The notes under the pieces were generated by a model. It was not told the DNA's origin. It did not search any database and saw only the letters and a list, made by a program, of their open reading frames with translations. Positions 24,585 to 33,689 of a stretch of DNA of 64,000 nucleotides are shown here, piece by piece. Each line of letters begins with the position of its first letter. Positions within the stretch are counted from its first letter, which is position 1. The DNA comes from SAR324 cluster bacterium (GTDB lineage: Bacteria; SAR324; NAC60-12), in contig JANQJU010000057.1 of the NCBI GenBank assembly GCA_028281495.1, forward strand, positions 183,272 through 247,271. Direction: 5' to 3'. The position numbers were made by a program, and so were the translations under genes.

Positions 24585-26170
24585 TGCCGTTCCGTATCCC
24601 ATTGCAGATTCTCTTCGTTGGCTTGCTTGTCGCGTATCTCGCGTCACGTCTGACGGGAGCGCTTTATTTCGTGCCCCACAATGACGAGGTGATTTACACC
24701 GAAGTTGCCATGCTTATCGAAGAAAATTGGGAGCAGCACAAATACCACTCGGTGAACGGCGACATGTATTACGATTACAAAGAACCCCTTCCGTTTTGGC
24801 TGACTTCGTTGACGGTCAAGCTCTTTCCCAATCCATTGATCGGTATGCGTTTGTGGTCCGTTGCTTGCGGGTTGCTGGGATTGATCTTCACTTATTGGCT
24901 TGTGGTCCGCATTTGGAATCCACAGGCAGCGTTGCTGGCATGCCTCGGTATTGGCCTATCTGAATATTTTTTGTATTTCGATTCAATTGCCCTCCATGAA
25001 GCCTACCTTTATGGATTGGGAGCCGTCTTTTTATATGGATTGTATGATTTTTTAGAAACGCGGCATTGGTTCTCTGGCGTGTTGGCCATTCTGAGCTTTA
25101 CCGCCATGCTCACCACCAAGACCTCCGGGCAGATGTGGGCCGTATTGGCATTGTGGATTCCGCTGGCAATCCTCACGCAACCTTACCTTGCCACCACGCC
25201 TCTCACCAAACGTTGGATGCGTTGCCTGTTAGGATATGTGTGGATTCTCGCCATCATGGCCCTTGCTGAAGGTTTGCATCGCCTCATCATTCCCAGTGAA
25301 TTTGATTCGGTGAAAGAAGCCTCTTATCAATTGGGCTTGGTTCGCACTTCGTCGGAATTGCTCGCATTTCCTTGGTCTGAATGGTGGGCCAGTATTCAGT
25401 TCTATGGCCTTCGCTTACTGCCTTTGGAATTGGGATGGTTTGCAGTACCTGCTCTATTGCTCATGGGGTTCACCGCACTAGGCATGGGATGGCAACGGCA
25501 TTCGGGATTCTGGCAGTATTTGGTCTGGCTTGGATTGTTTCTCGCCTCTTTTGGTCCATTGAGCCTGGTGGCCAAATCCACCACCATTCGCTATTTTGGC
25601 ATGGGGCTGTATTTCTTCTATATCCCACTGGCTGTCGCTTTGGTGTGGGCGGGATCATGGTTTCCCAAAAAAGTACGATTCGCTGGCGTGATGGTTATTG
25701 CAATACTTGGTATCGGTTGGAAAGCTTGGAATTCGGGAACGGATGTCGTTCGGTGGGGACAAACCCCATTGGCCTTAAAAGAGATGCCACCGGCCCCTGG
25801 AAACGGAGCTGGCATTTTTGAGCTAGTTCAAAAGCTGTCTCAGTTGGACTCCGGTGATTTGTACGTGGACACACAGTGGGGCAATCCTGCTACTGCGATC
25901 AAAGTATTCCATGCGTACTATCCTGATCTTACAATCCGTGAATTCACCCAGGCACAAATGATCAGCTTGTCCGTGCAGACTCAGGAAGGTCGTAGAACCA
26001 ACCGAAACATCTATCTCGCTTTGGATACCGCTTTAGGTAATCCCGTCCAACGAGCTGCCTTACTCAAAGACCCGTTTTTCTGTAGTCAAAAATATGAATT
26101 TCCCAAACAGTATCGAGGGGAAACTTTCCCTCAATCTCAATTAGTGCTTTGCCAAGTAGGAAACCCATGA
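24584..26170 (+). CDS. Polytopic glycosyltransferase (GT-C fold, ArnT/PMT-like)
   Basis: A 528-residue integral membrane protein with about ten hydrophobic segments between residues 7 and 390 and a soluble C-terminal region. An acidic pair in the first periplasmic loop (HNDEVIYTEVA near residue 28) and the DYKEPLPFW motif near residue 65 are the catalytic and donor-site patterns of GT83/GT39-like lipid-phosphosugar-dependent transferases. Such enzymes add a sugar from an undecaprenyl-phosphate carrier on the periplasmic side. The start is ATG 24584, sharing one base with the wlbA stop; its own stop overlaps the next gene as ATGA. The donor and acceptor are unknown. Confidence 0.8.
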   Translation: MPFRIPLQILFVGLLVAYLASRLTGALYFVPHNDEVIYTEVAMLIEENWEQHKYHSVNGDMYYDYKEPLPFWLTSLTVKLFPNPLIGMRLWSVACGLLGLIFTYWLVVRIWNPQAALLACLGIGLSEYFLYFDSIALHEAYLYGLGAVFLYGLYDFLETRHWFSGVLAILSFTAMLTTKTSGQMWAVLALWIPLAILTQPYLATTPLTKRWMRCLLGYVWILAIMALAEGLHRLIIPSEFDSVKEASYQLGLVRTSSELLAFPWSEWWASIQFYGLRLLPLELGWFAVPALLLMGFTALGMGWQRHSGFWQYLVWLGLFLASFGPLSLVAKSTTIRYFGMGLYFFYIPLAVALVWAGSWFPKKVRFAGVMVIAILGIGWKAWNSGTDVVRWGQTPLALKEMPPAPGNGAGIFELVQKLSQLDSGDLYVDTQWGNPATAIKVFHAYYPDLTIREFTQAQMISLSVQTQEGRRTNRNIYLALDTALGNPVQRAALLKDPFFCSQKYEFPKQYRGETFPQSQLVLCQVGNP

Positions 26171-27345
26171 AACCCTCCCAAAAAATCGTCCATGTGATCA
26201 GCTACTTTCAACATCAGTTCGGCTATCAGGAATATTTCCTGGCTCGTGATATGGCCACAATGGGACACGAAGTCCATGTGATCACTTCTGATCGCTATGC
26301 TCCCGTTCCCGATTATGACCGCGTCTTCCGTCCCGTGTTGGGGGATCGGATCATTGGCCCACAAACCGAGCAAGTTGAAGGATTTACAGTCCATCGTCTC
26401 CCAACAGTGATCGAACATCGAACCCGTGTGTTTGTTTCAGGCATGGGGAAATTGTTGGATCAAATTCGTCCCGACGTGGTCATTTTGCATGGCACGACCA
26501 ACTTGCTCAACATGGTTCCTATTCTGAAAAAATTCCAGTTGGGGTACCGTCTGATTTTGGATGATCACATGCTATTCAAAGTCTGGGACAGTTCTCTGCT
26601 AGGACGCCTGTATTACTGGCTCTGGGGTACTGTTCTCAAGCCGATGGTTTATAGCAAACGGGCTGCCATTGTGGGGGTGGCTGATGAGTGCGTTGAATTC
26701 GTGTCTGTGGCATTCAATATCCCCATGGAATACCTCCATAACATCCCACTAGGAGCGGATCACCGTCGGTTTTATCCCGATCCCGCGATTCGCAAAGCCA
26801 TGCGTGAAGAATTGGGCTATACCGCCGAAGATATCGTGGTCGTCTATACAGGCAAAATGAGTTTTGACAAAGACCCTGCGTTGCTTGCTGAAGCAGGAAT
26901 TCCACTCACCGAAACCCTTCCCCTCAAGTTCTTATTTGTTGGCAATATCGATGAAACTTACCAAGCTCGCTATCTCCAAGCAGGTGGCGATCATGCTTCG
27001 GTAAAGAATGTCCCCGCAGTGCCCAACACCGAATTGTTCAAGTATTATAATGCTGCCGACATTGCATGTTGGCCGAAAGCAACCTCTCTCAGCATGATCG
27101 AAGCTGCGTCCACTGGCGTGCCCATCGTGGTTTCCAAAAATATGACAGAGCGACTTGCTTACAACAATGGTATCGGCATCACCCAATGCAACTTACCCGA
27201 AATCCGTGACGCCCTGCGCCAACTGGCCTCGGACCCTGAACTCCGAAACGAAATGGGCAAACGGGGCCGTCAACTTGTAGAAGACAAGCTCTCGTATCAA
27301 GCTCTATCGAATCGATTTTTAGAAGTCGCGGAAGGATTGATCTGA
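26167..27345 (+). CDS. Glycosyltransferase family 4
   Basis: A 392-residue GT-B transferase. The N-terminal VISYFQHQFGYQEYFLA stretch with MATMGHEVHVITSD is the acceptor-side Rossmann start. HNIPLGADHRRFYPD near residue 191, VYTGKMSFDKDP near 227 and the C-terminal SLSMIEAASTGVPIV near 306 give the GT4 donor site. It is translationally coupled to the GT-C gene (ATGA). It is the last gene of the + strand glycan block, followed by a convergent unrelated gene 12 bp away, which marks the end of the locus. Confidence 0.9.
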   Translation: MKPSQKIVHVISYFQHQFGYQEYFLARDMATMGHEVHVITSDRYAPVPDYDRVFRPVLGDRIIGPQTEQVEGFTVHRLPTVIEHRTRVFVSGMGKLLDQIRPDVVILHGTTNLLNMVPILKKFQLGYRLILDDHMLFKVWDSSLLGRLYYWLWGTVLKPMVYSKRAAIVGVADECVEFVSVAFNIPMEYLHNIPLGADHRRFYPDPAIRKAMREELGYTAEDIVVVYTGKMSFDKDPALLAEAGIPLTETLPLKFLFVGNIDETYQARYLQAGGDHASVKNVPAVPNTELFKYYNAADIACWPKATSLSMIEAASTGVPIVVSKNMTERLAYNNGIGITQCNLPEIRDALRQLASDPELRNEMGKRGRQLVEDKLSYQALSNRFLEVAEGLI

Positions 27346-27357
27346 ATCAGAATGGCG

Positions 27358-27921
27358 TTATCGTCTCATATATAAACGATTGTCTCGATTGCGGGACTTT
27401 CTGATAGGGTTCCGTTGATTCAAATTTGGCAGTTTTTTCGATTGTGAGGAAGCCGAGAGAACCCTTCTCAGATGACCGTCAATATTAGTCATGATGGCAA
27501 TCATTTGTTGAAAACCGACTGACATTTCTTCACGCAACAATCGGATTTCATAGCGGGTTTTGTCACCATCTTCTACAATGGCTCGTTTGATCTGTTCGCC
27601 ATTATCTTCAATAGCTTGTTTGAGTTCTCTTCTCGTTTCAGCCAACTCTTGGCGGGTCTTGTCACCATCAGCCACGATCACTTGGCGGGTCTTGTCGCCA
27701 TCCTCCACGATCACTTGGCGGGTCTTGTCACCATCAGTCACGATCACTTGGCGGGTCTTGTCGCCATCCTCCACGATCACTTGTTCGATTTTTTCGGCAG
27801 TGTCTTCAATGCTTCCAACGATACGATCTCCAAGGTTCGCATTGACTTGATCGACAATATCCTGCTTGACCTCTCTACGAAGCTTCAAGCTCAGTGCATC
27901 TGATTGCTTTTTCAGTGCCAT
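27358..27921 (-). CDS. Coiled-coil protein with 11-residue tandem repeats
   Basis: A 187-residue hydrophilic protein of unknown function. Residues 45-90 are built from an 11-residue repeat of the form QVIVxDGDKTR (four copies, 33 bp each), with two degenerate versions further on (AIEDNGEQIKR, AIVEDGDKTRY). The whole stretch is strongly charged and helix-forming. A short hydrophobic helix (GFQQMIAIM) and a very basic tail (residues 150-187) follow. There is no signal peptide. The pattern resembles small coiled-coil proteins with expandable heptad/hendecad arrays found beside toxin or nuclease genes, but I cannot name a family. The repeat DNA is nearly identical between copies, so copy number may vary between strains. 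Confidence 0.6.
   Translation of the reverse strand: MALKKQSDALSLKLRREVKQDIVDQVNANLGDRIVGSIEDTAEKIEQVIVEDGDKTRQVIVTDGDKTRQVIVEDGDKTRQVIVADGDKTRQELAETRRELKQAIEDNGEQIKRAIVEDGDKTRYEIRLLREEMSVGFQQMIAIMTNIDGHLRRVLSASSQSKKLPNLNQRNPIRKSRNRDNRLYMRR
27648..27779. repeat. 33-bp in-frame tandem repeat, 4 copies
   Basis: Four contiguous 33-bp units (27648-27680, 27681-27713, 27714-27746, 27747-27779) differ at only a few bases in an alternating pattern (1 resembles 3, 2 resembles 4). That points to duplication of a 66-bp pair. They encode the 11-residue repeats of the coiled-coil protein. Confidence 0.93.
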
Positions 27922-28246
27922 GCTTTTCTCTCTTTCATCAAAAGTTGATATAAACTGAGTGAAAAATTTGTATCAAGCAAAGAGACAATGGGTCATATAC
28001 TCTGACAGTAATATTTAGCTTATAGGAAAGCTAATCGAGATTTTATAAATTTTCAAATAATTTAATGGTACATTTATAGGATTAATTTTCAAATTTCTAT
28101 TTAACTTCTTAAAGTATCCTATATAGAATCAAGCATTCAGGTTTTATAACACATTGAAAGGGGTGCATGCTGGATACAAGCCAAACTTCACCAGATTACT
28201 GAGATCACAATAGACATGATAACTCGATCCGAGAAAACGGGAAACT
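27922..28246. other. AT-rich spacer between divergent genes
   Basis: 325 bp with no gene, clearly richer in A and T than the flanks. It separates the minus-strand coiled-coil gene from the + strand methyltransferase and should hold both promoters. I see no convincing -35/-10 pair or strong hairpin. Confidence 0.6.
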
Positions 28247-28942
28247 ATGAAAAATATTTATACCGATGGTCAGTACTACGAAACCCACCCGGAATGGCAC
28301 ACCGGTGATTCTGCGTGGAAAGCAAACAAAATACTAAATATTCTTCAGAAGAATAAATTAAATCCAAAATCAATATGTGAGGTAGGATGTGGGGCCGGAG
28401 AAATTTTAAATCAATTGCATCGCCAGATGCCATCCGAAGTGACCTTTGATGGTTATGACATTTCTCCTCAGGCCATCGAACTGTGCGAGAGCCGTCGTAA
28501 AGAACGGCTATCTTACCATAATGGGAATTTCCTTGAAATGGACACGCCCTCTTATGACTTGGTGATGGCTATTGATGTCTTTGAGCATGTAGAAGATTAT
28601 TTTGGCTTTTTGAGAACCCTTCGCACCAAAGGAGACTTCAAACTCTTCCATATTCCGCTGGACCTTTCGGTGCAGGCACTTCTAAGAAATCAGCCAATTT
28701 TACTCGTCCGTCAAACAGTAGGACATATTCACTATTTTACCAAAGACACAGCACTCGCCACGCTTCAGGACACGGGTTACACCATCCAAGATTACTTCTA
28801 CACAGCCGGTTCCTTCGATCTGCCAGCCCATTCTTTTAAGACCAAATTAGCTCGATTCCCTCGCAAACTCCTCTTCCAAATCCATCCAGATTTTGCCGCC
28901 CGTGTCTTAGGAGGATTCTCTTTGATGGTATTAGCCCGATAG
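28247..28942 (+). CDS. Class I SAM-dependent methyltransferase
   Basis: A 231-residue methyltransferase with SICEVGCGAGEILNQL (motif I, near residue 43), FDGYDISPQAIELCE near 67 and LVMAIDVFEHVEDYF near 106, a Methyltransf_11/23 arrangement. The C-terminal 70 residues (GSFDLPAHSFKTK onward) are outside the core. The first 120 bases of the gene are AT-rich like the spacer upstream, unlike the rest. It stands alone behind a 325-bp spacer, outside the glycan operon, but related methyltransferases occur at the edges of such loci. The substrate is unknown. Confidence 0.82.
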   Translation: MKNIYTDGQYYETHPEWHTGDSAWKANKILNILQKNKLNPKSICEVGCGAGEILNQLHRQMPSEVTFDGYDISPQAIELCESRRKERLSYHNGNFLEMDTPSYDLVMAIDVFEHVEDYFGFLRTLRTKGDFKLFHIPLDLSVQALLRNQPILLVRQTVGHIHYFTKDTALATLQDTGYTIQDYFYTAGSFDLPAHSFKTKLARFPRKLLFQIHPDFAARVLGGFSLMVLAR

Positions 28943-29106
28943 ATCAATAAATCCTCTTACATTTTTTAAGAAAAATAATGTTTTCTGAAAGCAAGCTTCA
29001 TTTTCTGTACGGAACCTGCATTACTTCACTTTGTGCATGAGTGGCCTGTCGTCATAGGTCAATACAGAATTGTTTCGATCTTGTTTTCGATCATTCATGA
29101 ATCACT

Positions 29107-29433
29107 ATGAAAATATTTCCAATTTTTAAACTGATTTTCATTCCTTTTTTCATTCCTTTGTGGATGGTGGTCGCCTGTTCTTCTAGCCCGCCCCTTCCAG
29201 ATCTACCCTTTGCGCCCAACCGGGAGCAAGTGGATTTGCGGCAGGATATCTATACTCTGAAGGCCCAATGGATTGCCACGCGGTGTCCAAAAAAGGCCCG
29301 TAGGAGCCAATGTGAACAATTGTTTCGAGATGGAGTCCACGACTGTTTGAATCTACCTCCTGCAAAAAAATCCAAGTGCATTTATACCGAGTTATACTGC
29401 ACGCTTTATGGCGGGTTTTCCTGTGGGATTTAA
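29107..29433 (+). CDS. Small cysteine-rich lipoprotein
   Basis: A 108-residue predicted lipoprotein. The N-terminus is a hydrophobic signal peptide ending in a lipobox (MVVAC, Cys at residue 24), then SSSPPLPDLPF. The mature part has six further cysteines (in TRCPKK, RSQCEQLF, VHDCLNL, KSKCIYTE, YCTLYGG and FSCGI), suggesting disulphides in the periplasm. No family is recognised. It stands alone, with about 160 bp of non-coding sequence on either side. No good Shine-Dalgarno sequence precedes the ATG, so the start is less certain, but signal peptide and lipobox support it. Confidence 0.6.
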   Translation: MKIFPIFKLIFIPFFIPLWMVVACSSSPPLPDLPFAPNREQVDLRQDIYTLKAQWIATRCPKKARRSQCEQLFRDGVHDCLNLPPAKKSKCIYTELYCTLYGGFSCGI

Positions 29434-29596
29434 GTGAGGTTTGCTAAACTTGTGTGGAGATTGAGGTGGTTTTGTTAAGTTTGATTGTAGGATTTAAGTT
29501 CTTTTCCTGACAATTCTAAAAAATGGAACTAACCCTTTGTCTTTAGGAAAAAGGGCGTAAATTGTTTCATATCATCATCAATTGAGGAGGTAATCC

Positions 29597-32011
29597 ATGC
29601 AACGTGTCGTTCATCCCAAGCAAAGTGATTCCGAAGCCGTGAAGAAAAAGCCGCAAGTACCGGATGACTTGCAGGTCTATGTTGCTGCAACCATCGGCTC
29701 TATTGCCGATAAAGCCGCTCCCGAATCCAGGGAATGGATCCGCACGATCTTGAAACGATTTCATAGTTTCTTGAAGCAGGACGAAATCCACAAAAGCAAA
29801 GCGTTCACCACCATCTACAAGCTGTTGCAATATGGTTTTGAGCACAATGAATCGCGATCTCCGACGGAAAACCGAACCCTTCAGGAAATGATCCGAGACG
29901 AACAATCGATCACTGCGGAACAGCTTCAAGAAGCCATCGACAAACGCTTAGAAGGGACCAAAGACGAAGAGCGTGAAATCTTGGAACAAGTGGCGGAGTT
30001 CAACATGAAAATGTTGGAAGGGTTCAACAGTCGTTTCCGAACGAATAAAGAACGCATGTATGCCACCACCGTCAATTTTGTTTCAGAAACAGGATTCCAT
30101 AAAATTCTCGAAGCGATCTTTTTTGCCGATGCTCCCAAAACTAAAAAACTCGCCTTTGTGATTCTAAAAAAGGTGTTCAAAAACACCTACGAGGTCGTCC
30201 AGCAGATGGACCGCAAACACATTGCTTACCCCGAAGTGTTCCGCGAACCCTTGCGTTTGGACGACCAAGAAGACGAACAAACCCCTCCTGTCGACCAAAA
30301 CGGCAAAGCTTTCTTATGTTATGATTTTGATGTGGGTAATCTTTACTCCTACCTCGACATCCTTTCCAATGTGCTTCGAAAAATGCTGGACCGCCACTAC
30401 CTCACTCAGCGTTACCAGCACTATGCTGCTGAAAAAAAGCGCAATGGCGAAGGCTACATTTCCTATCCACTGTTGCTTTCACTCATTCTGAAAAATGAAA
30501 CACAAAATGAGGTGGTGGAACACATGCTTGCCTCGGACCCGCGGCAAGCAGACCAAATTCAAAGTGTCCTCATGGAGTTCATCCACAGTTTGCAAACCAA
30601 CGAATTTTTATATCTCTATTCCATCAAACGCTACATCTACCTGAAGCACTTCTTACTCGAATTGTTGGAAGAAAAACGAATTGCGGGCATCCATCCGTTT
30701 TATCTGAGCATGATCCTTTCAGCGGGATTGCTGGCTAATGAACAATACCAAGTTCCTTACGACCTGATCGACCAACTGATGAATGAAAAAGAATGCTCCA
30801 CCCGTGATACCAAAGCAAAGCTTGCGGAAACATTAAACGAATTGACTCCCAATACCATCGACACCCTGTTGCGGTTCGTGATCAAAACGTCTTACATGCT
30901 CGCGGGTCCGAAAGAAAAGAAAGCGCTGGAAAGACGCTTTGAAGAAGCCAAAATTCTTTCCGCCTTGAACGATCCGCTCACTGCCATCATGCAAGGTGTG
31001 ATCGATTTGGGAATTGAAGAAGCCCGCCTGCATGGAAGCGAGGATGCAGAAGCGCACCTCTGGGAAAACAGTCCCAGTGGAGGCAACGCCGCCTTAATGG
31101 GGCATGCCGAGGTAGAGAAGAAATTTTCTCTATGGCAATCCATCGTGAAGCAGATTTTCAAATGGCGCGTGAAGCGTTTGCCGGAATCCCTACGCTGGAT
31201 CGAAAACACTGCCACTCAATTGGAGATGAACAAAGGCCGGTACTTCCCCAAAGACCATAGTCCAGCTTCTAAGGCACGGTGGAATCAACTATTGTGGTCA
31301 GATTTGCCAGATAGTTTCACCTTCTTTACCGACGATGCACCCAAGTGGCGTGATCAGATCCAATTTATTGAGAAATACCATCGCCGCCGGGGGATCCTGT
31401 TGAATCTGGATCGTAAATTCAGAAAAACAATTGCTGGTTTGTTGGAAGAACTCGTCAAACACGGTGCAGTTCGTGAAAAGATCATCGAACTCGACAATGG
31501 TGAAACGCATCGAGAACTGTGCGCCGTTGTCAAACTTCCCACAGACCGTCACTATCAGCTGCCTACCGGCCCAAGCCGACAAGCCTTGTTTGTGGGAATT
31601 GGTTTGATTCCTTACAAAAAGAAAGGGGGACCTGCTGAACCACATGCCACTTTGTTTTTATACCAAGAAATTCCTCGTGGGTTTCATAGTGAAGGGATGC
31701 ATCCTTTGTCTGTGAAAGTGACCAATCCGATGACGGGCAATAGCAAGGCATTCGAATTGATCGAAATTTCACTCACCGAACGCTACTATGATGCCGCCCT
31801 GCAAGGTTTTCTGGACGCGCTCCACAAATGGCTTCCCATGCCTGCTTGGGATCAAGATCATACCCAAAAGGTGGTCGGCAGCCTCCGGGATTACCATCGC
31901 CTTGTGAACTCAAATGACGACTATGGTGCCGTTGGTGAAGAAGTGATGAATAACCCTAATAAGCAAAAAAAAAGACCAGTTAGATCAGCTGCCTCGACAA
32001 GGGCAGCTTAG
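29597..32011 (+). CDS. Large protein of unknown function upstream of modABC
   Basis: An 804-residue, mostly helical, soluble protein that I do not recognise. It has no signal peptide or membrane segment. Residues 1-160 are charged and coiled-coil-like (EEREILEQVAEF near 130). Residues 200-460 contain evenly spaced leucine-rich helices resembling an alpha-solenoid. Residues 590-720 include beta-rich stretches (ELCAVVKLP, ATLFLYQEIPRG). The C-terminus is basic. An AGGAGG site lies 7 bases before ATG 29597. The stop is 12 bp from modA, so it may be co-transcribed with the molybdate transporter, but nothing in the sequence indicates a molybdenum-related role. Confidence 0.75.
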   Translation: MQRVVHPKQSDSEAVKKKPQVPDDLQVYVAATIGSIADKAAPESREWIRTILKRFHSFLKQDEIHKSKAFTTIYKLLQYGFEHNESRSPTENRTLQEMIRDEQSITAEQLQEAIDKRLEGTKDEEREILEQVAEFNMKMLEGFNSRFRTNKERMYATTVNFVSETGFHKILEAIFFADAPKTKKLAFVILKKVFKNTYEVVQQMDRKHIAYPEVFREPLRLDDQEDEQTPPVDQNGKAFLCYDFDVGNLYSYLDILSNVLRKMLDRHYLTQRYQHYAAEKKRNGEGYISYPLLLSLILKNETQNEVVEHMLASDPRQADQIQSVLMEFIHSLQTNEFLYLYSIKRYIYLKHFLLELLEEKRIAGIHPFYLSMILSAGLLANEQYQVPYDLIDQLMNEKECSTRDTKAKLAETLNELTPNTIDTLLRFVIKTSYMLAGPKEKKALERRFEEAKILSALNDPLTAIMQGVIDLGIEEARLHGSEDAEAHLWENSPSGGNAALMGHAEVEKKFSLWQSIVKQIFKWRVKRLPESLRWIENTATQLEMNKGRYFPKDHSPASKARWNQLLWSDLPDSFTFFTDDAPKWRDQIQFIEKYHRRRGILLNLDRKFRKTIAGLLEELVKHGAVREKIIELDNGETHRELCAVVKLPTDRHYQLPTGPSRQALFVGIGLIPYKKKGGPAEPHATLFLYQEIPRGFHSEGMHPLSVKVTNPMTGNSKAFELIEISLTERYYDAALQGFLDALHKWLPMPAWDQDHTQKVVGSLRDYHRLVNSNDDYGAVGEEVMNNPNKQKKRPVRSAASTRAA

Positions 32012-32023
32012 CCAAGTGATGAC

Positions 32024-32824
32024 ATGAATCGATCCATCCTGCTCGTTATCTTTTTCATCACCCTCCTGATTCCATTCCGCGTGACAGCCACAGAAATCCA
32101 CGTGGCTGTCGCTTCCAACTTTGCTCACACTTTAGATCAGCTCCAACCCCAATTTGAGCAAGCCTTCCCCCACCGTTTGAAAATCAGCTTAGGTTCCACT
32201 GGAAAGTTTTATGCTCAAATTCGCAATGGTGCCCCATTTGATGCCTTCCTCGCCGCAGATGCAAAACGGCCACAACTGCTAGAGCAAGAAGGCGTGGCCC
32301 TTCGTGGAAGCCGTTTTACTTATGCGGTCGGGCAGATTGCCTTGTGGAGTCCTGGACAAAACAGACCGGCCCCCTCCTTGTTAACCGAACAAAACTTCCA
32401 TTATCTTGCCATCGCTAATCCCAAAACGGCTCCCTATGGCGAAGCGGCACAGGCCGTTCTGAAACGGCTGAAACTTTGGGATACCCTACGCCCTAAAATG
32501 GCACGGGGCGAAAACATTGCGCAGACGTTCCACTTTATTGCAAGCGGCAATGCCGAGCTAGGATTCGTTGCACTTTCTCAAATCCAATTCCTTCAGTTCT
32601 CGAAAACTCCAAGCCTCCAGCAGGCTTTGCCTTCGTCGCAAACCAAGAGTCCCTTTCCCTCCGACGTATGGGTGGTTCCACCGGAATGGTATCCTCCCAT
32701 TTTACAACAGGCCGTGATTCTCTCCAGTTCTCCCCACCCAGAAGTGGTGCAAACCTTCTTCGATTTCCTCAAAAGCGATATTGCCAAATCTATTCTCCAT
32801 GACTATGGTTACCGCACTCCGTAG
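32024..32824 (+). CDS. modA: Molybdate ABC transporter, periplasmic binding protein
   Basis: A 266-residue solute-binding protein with a signal peptide (cleavage expected near residue 23, after RVTA). The mature start VAVASNFAHTLDQL, the oxyanion-binding LGSTGKFYAQIRNGAPFDAFLAADAKRP stretch (two halves, near residues 56-84) and SGNAELGFVALSQ near 172 are ModA hallmarks. The Ser/Thr-rich loop binds molybdate or tungstate. It delivers the anion to ModB/ModC encoded just downstream. No Mo-responsive element was found in front of it; only 12 bp separates it from the 804-residue gene. Confidence 0.93.
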   Translation: MNRSILLVIFFITLLIPFRVTATEIHVAVASNFAHTLDQLQPQFEQAFPHRLKISLGSTGKFYAQIRNGAPFDAFLAADAKRPQLLEQEGVALRGSRFTYAVGQIALWSPGQNRPAPSLLTEQNFHYLAIANPKTAPYGEAAQAVLKRLKLWDTLRPKMARGENIAQTFHFIASGNAELGFVALSQIQFLQFSKTPSLQQALPSSQTKSPFPSDVWVVPPEWYPPILQQAVILSSSPHPEVVQTFFDFLKSDIAKSILHDYGYRTP

Positions 32825-32893
32825 CCCATAGTGTTTATCGGACAAGGAATCTTCCCACACCGACAATACCTACTAAAATTGTTGGTTGCCGCC

Positions 32894-32969
32894 TTAAGAT
32901 TGCTAGCTCAGTCATTAAGATTGTTAGCTCAGTCATTAAGATTGTTAGCTCAGTCATTGAGATTGCTGG
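32894..32969 (+). repeat. 21-bp tandem repeat between modA and modB
   Basis: Three 21-bp units (32894-32914, 32915-32935, 32936-32956) and a degenerate fourth. The second and third are identical and the first differs at one base. They expand the modA-modB spacer to 176 bp, unusual for an operon that is normally compact. Confidence 0.92.
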
Positions 32970-33000
32970 TTACCGACTCAAAACTATTTACCCGATACTT

Positions 33001-33666
33001 ATGGATTGGACCCCCATCTGGCTCACACTCCAACTCGCAGCCATCACAACGCTCATTCTGTTAATAATCGGCACTCCCATCGCTTGGTGGCTGGCACGAA
33101 CTCGGTTTGTTGGAAAATCAGTGATCGAAAGCATTGTCGCTTTACCCCTTGTGCTCCCTCCGACTGTGCTTGGTTTCTACCTGTTGATTCTCATGGGTTC
33201 TCAAGGTTGGTTGGGGCAATTGTGGTTGGATTGGTTTGGCAGCCCCTTAGTCTTTTCGTTCACAGGCCTCGTGGTGGCTTCTGTGATTTACTCATTTCCC
33301 TTTGTTGTACAACCTCTGAAAAATGCCTTTGAGGCATTGGGCCACTTGCCATTAGAAGCTGCGGCAACGTTACGTGCGACTCCACTTGACCGATTCTTCA
33401 CGGTCATCATTCCTTTAACCAAGCATGGCTTTATATCCGCTATCACATTGGGATTTGCACACACCTTGGGAGAATTCGGGGTGGTTTTGATGGTCGGAGG
33501 CAACATTCCAGGAAAGACTCAGGTTCTTTCCATTGCCATCTACGACTCAGTGGAGGCCTTAGATTATGCCCAAGCCCATTGGCTTTCAGCGGGTCTCTTA
33601 GGGTTTTCGTTTTTATTGCTCTGGATGCTCAATCTTTTACAAGGACGCTGGGCAACAAAATCCTGA
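33001..33666 (+). CDS. modB: Molybdate ABC transporter, permease
   Basis: A 221-residue inner-membrane permease with five to six hydrophobic segments. The cytoplasmic EAAATLRATPLDRFFTVIIPL loop (near residues 118-138) is the EAA motif that docks to ModC, and HTLGEFGVVLMVGGNIPGKTQ near 156 is a ModB signature. The length matches ModB (about 225). No clear Shine-Dalgarno site precedes ATG 33001, and the upstream spacer is filled with a tandem repeat; the start is chosen because homologous sequence begins there. Confidence 0.93.
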   Translation: MDWTPIWLTLQLAAITTLILLIIGTPIAWWLARTRFVGKSVIESIVALPLVLPPTVLGFYLLILMGSQGWLGQLWLDWFGSPLVFSFTGLVVASVIYSFPFVVQPLKNAFEALGHLPLEAAATLRATPLDRFFTVIIPLTKHGFISAITLGFAHTLGEFGVVLMVGGNIPGKTQVLSIAIYDSVEALDYAQAHWLSAGLLGFSFLLLWMLNLLQGRWATKS

Positions 33667-33689
33667 TCTCCTCTATAGTTTAACGCTCT

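Noticed and set aside
32831..33064. Small + strand frame with RLLAQSL repeats between modA and modB
   Set aside because: It is a translation of the 21-bp tandem repeat and overlaps the start of modB.
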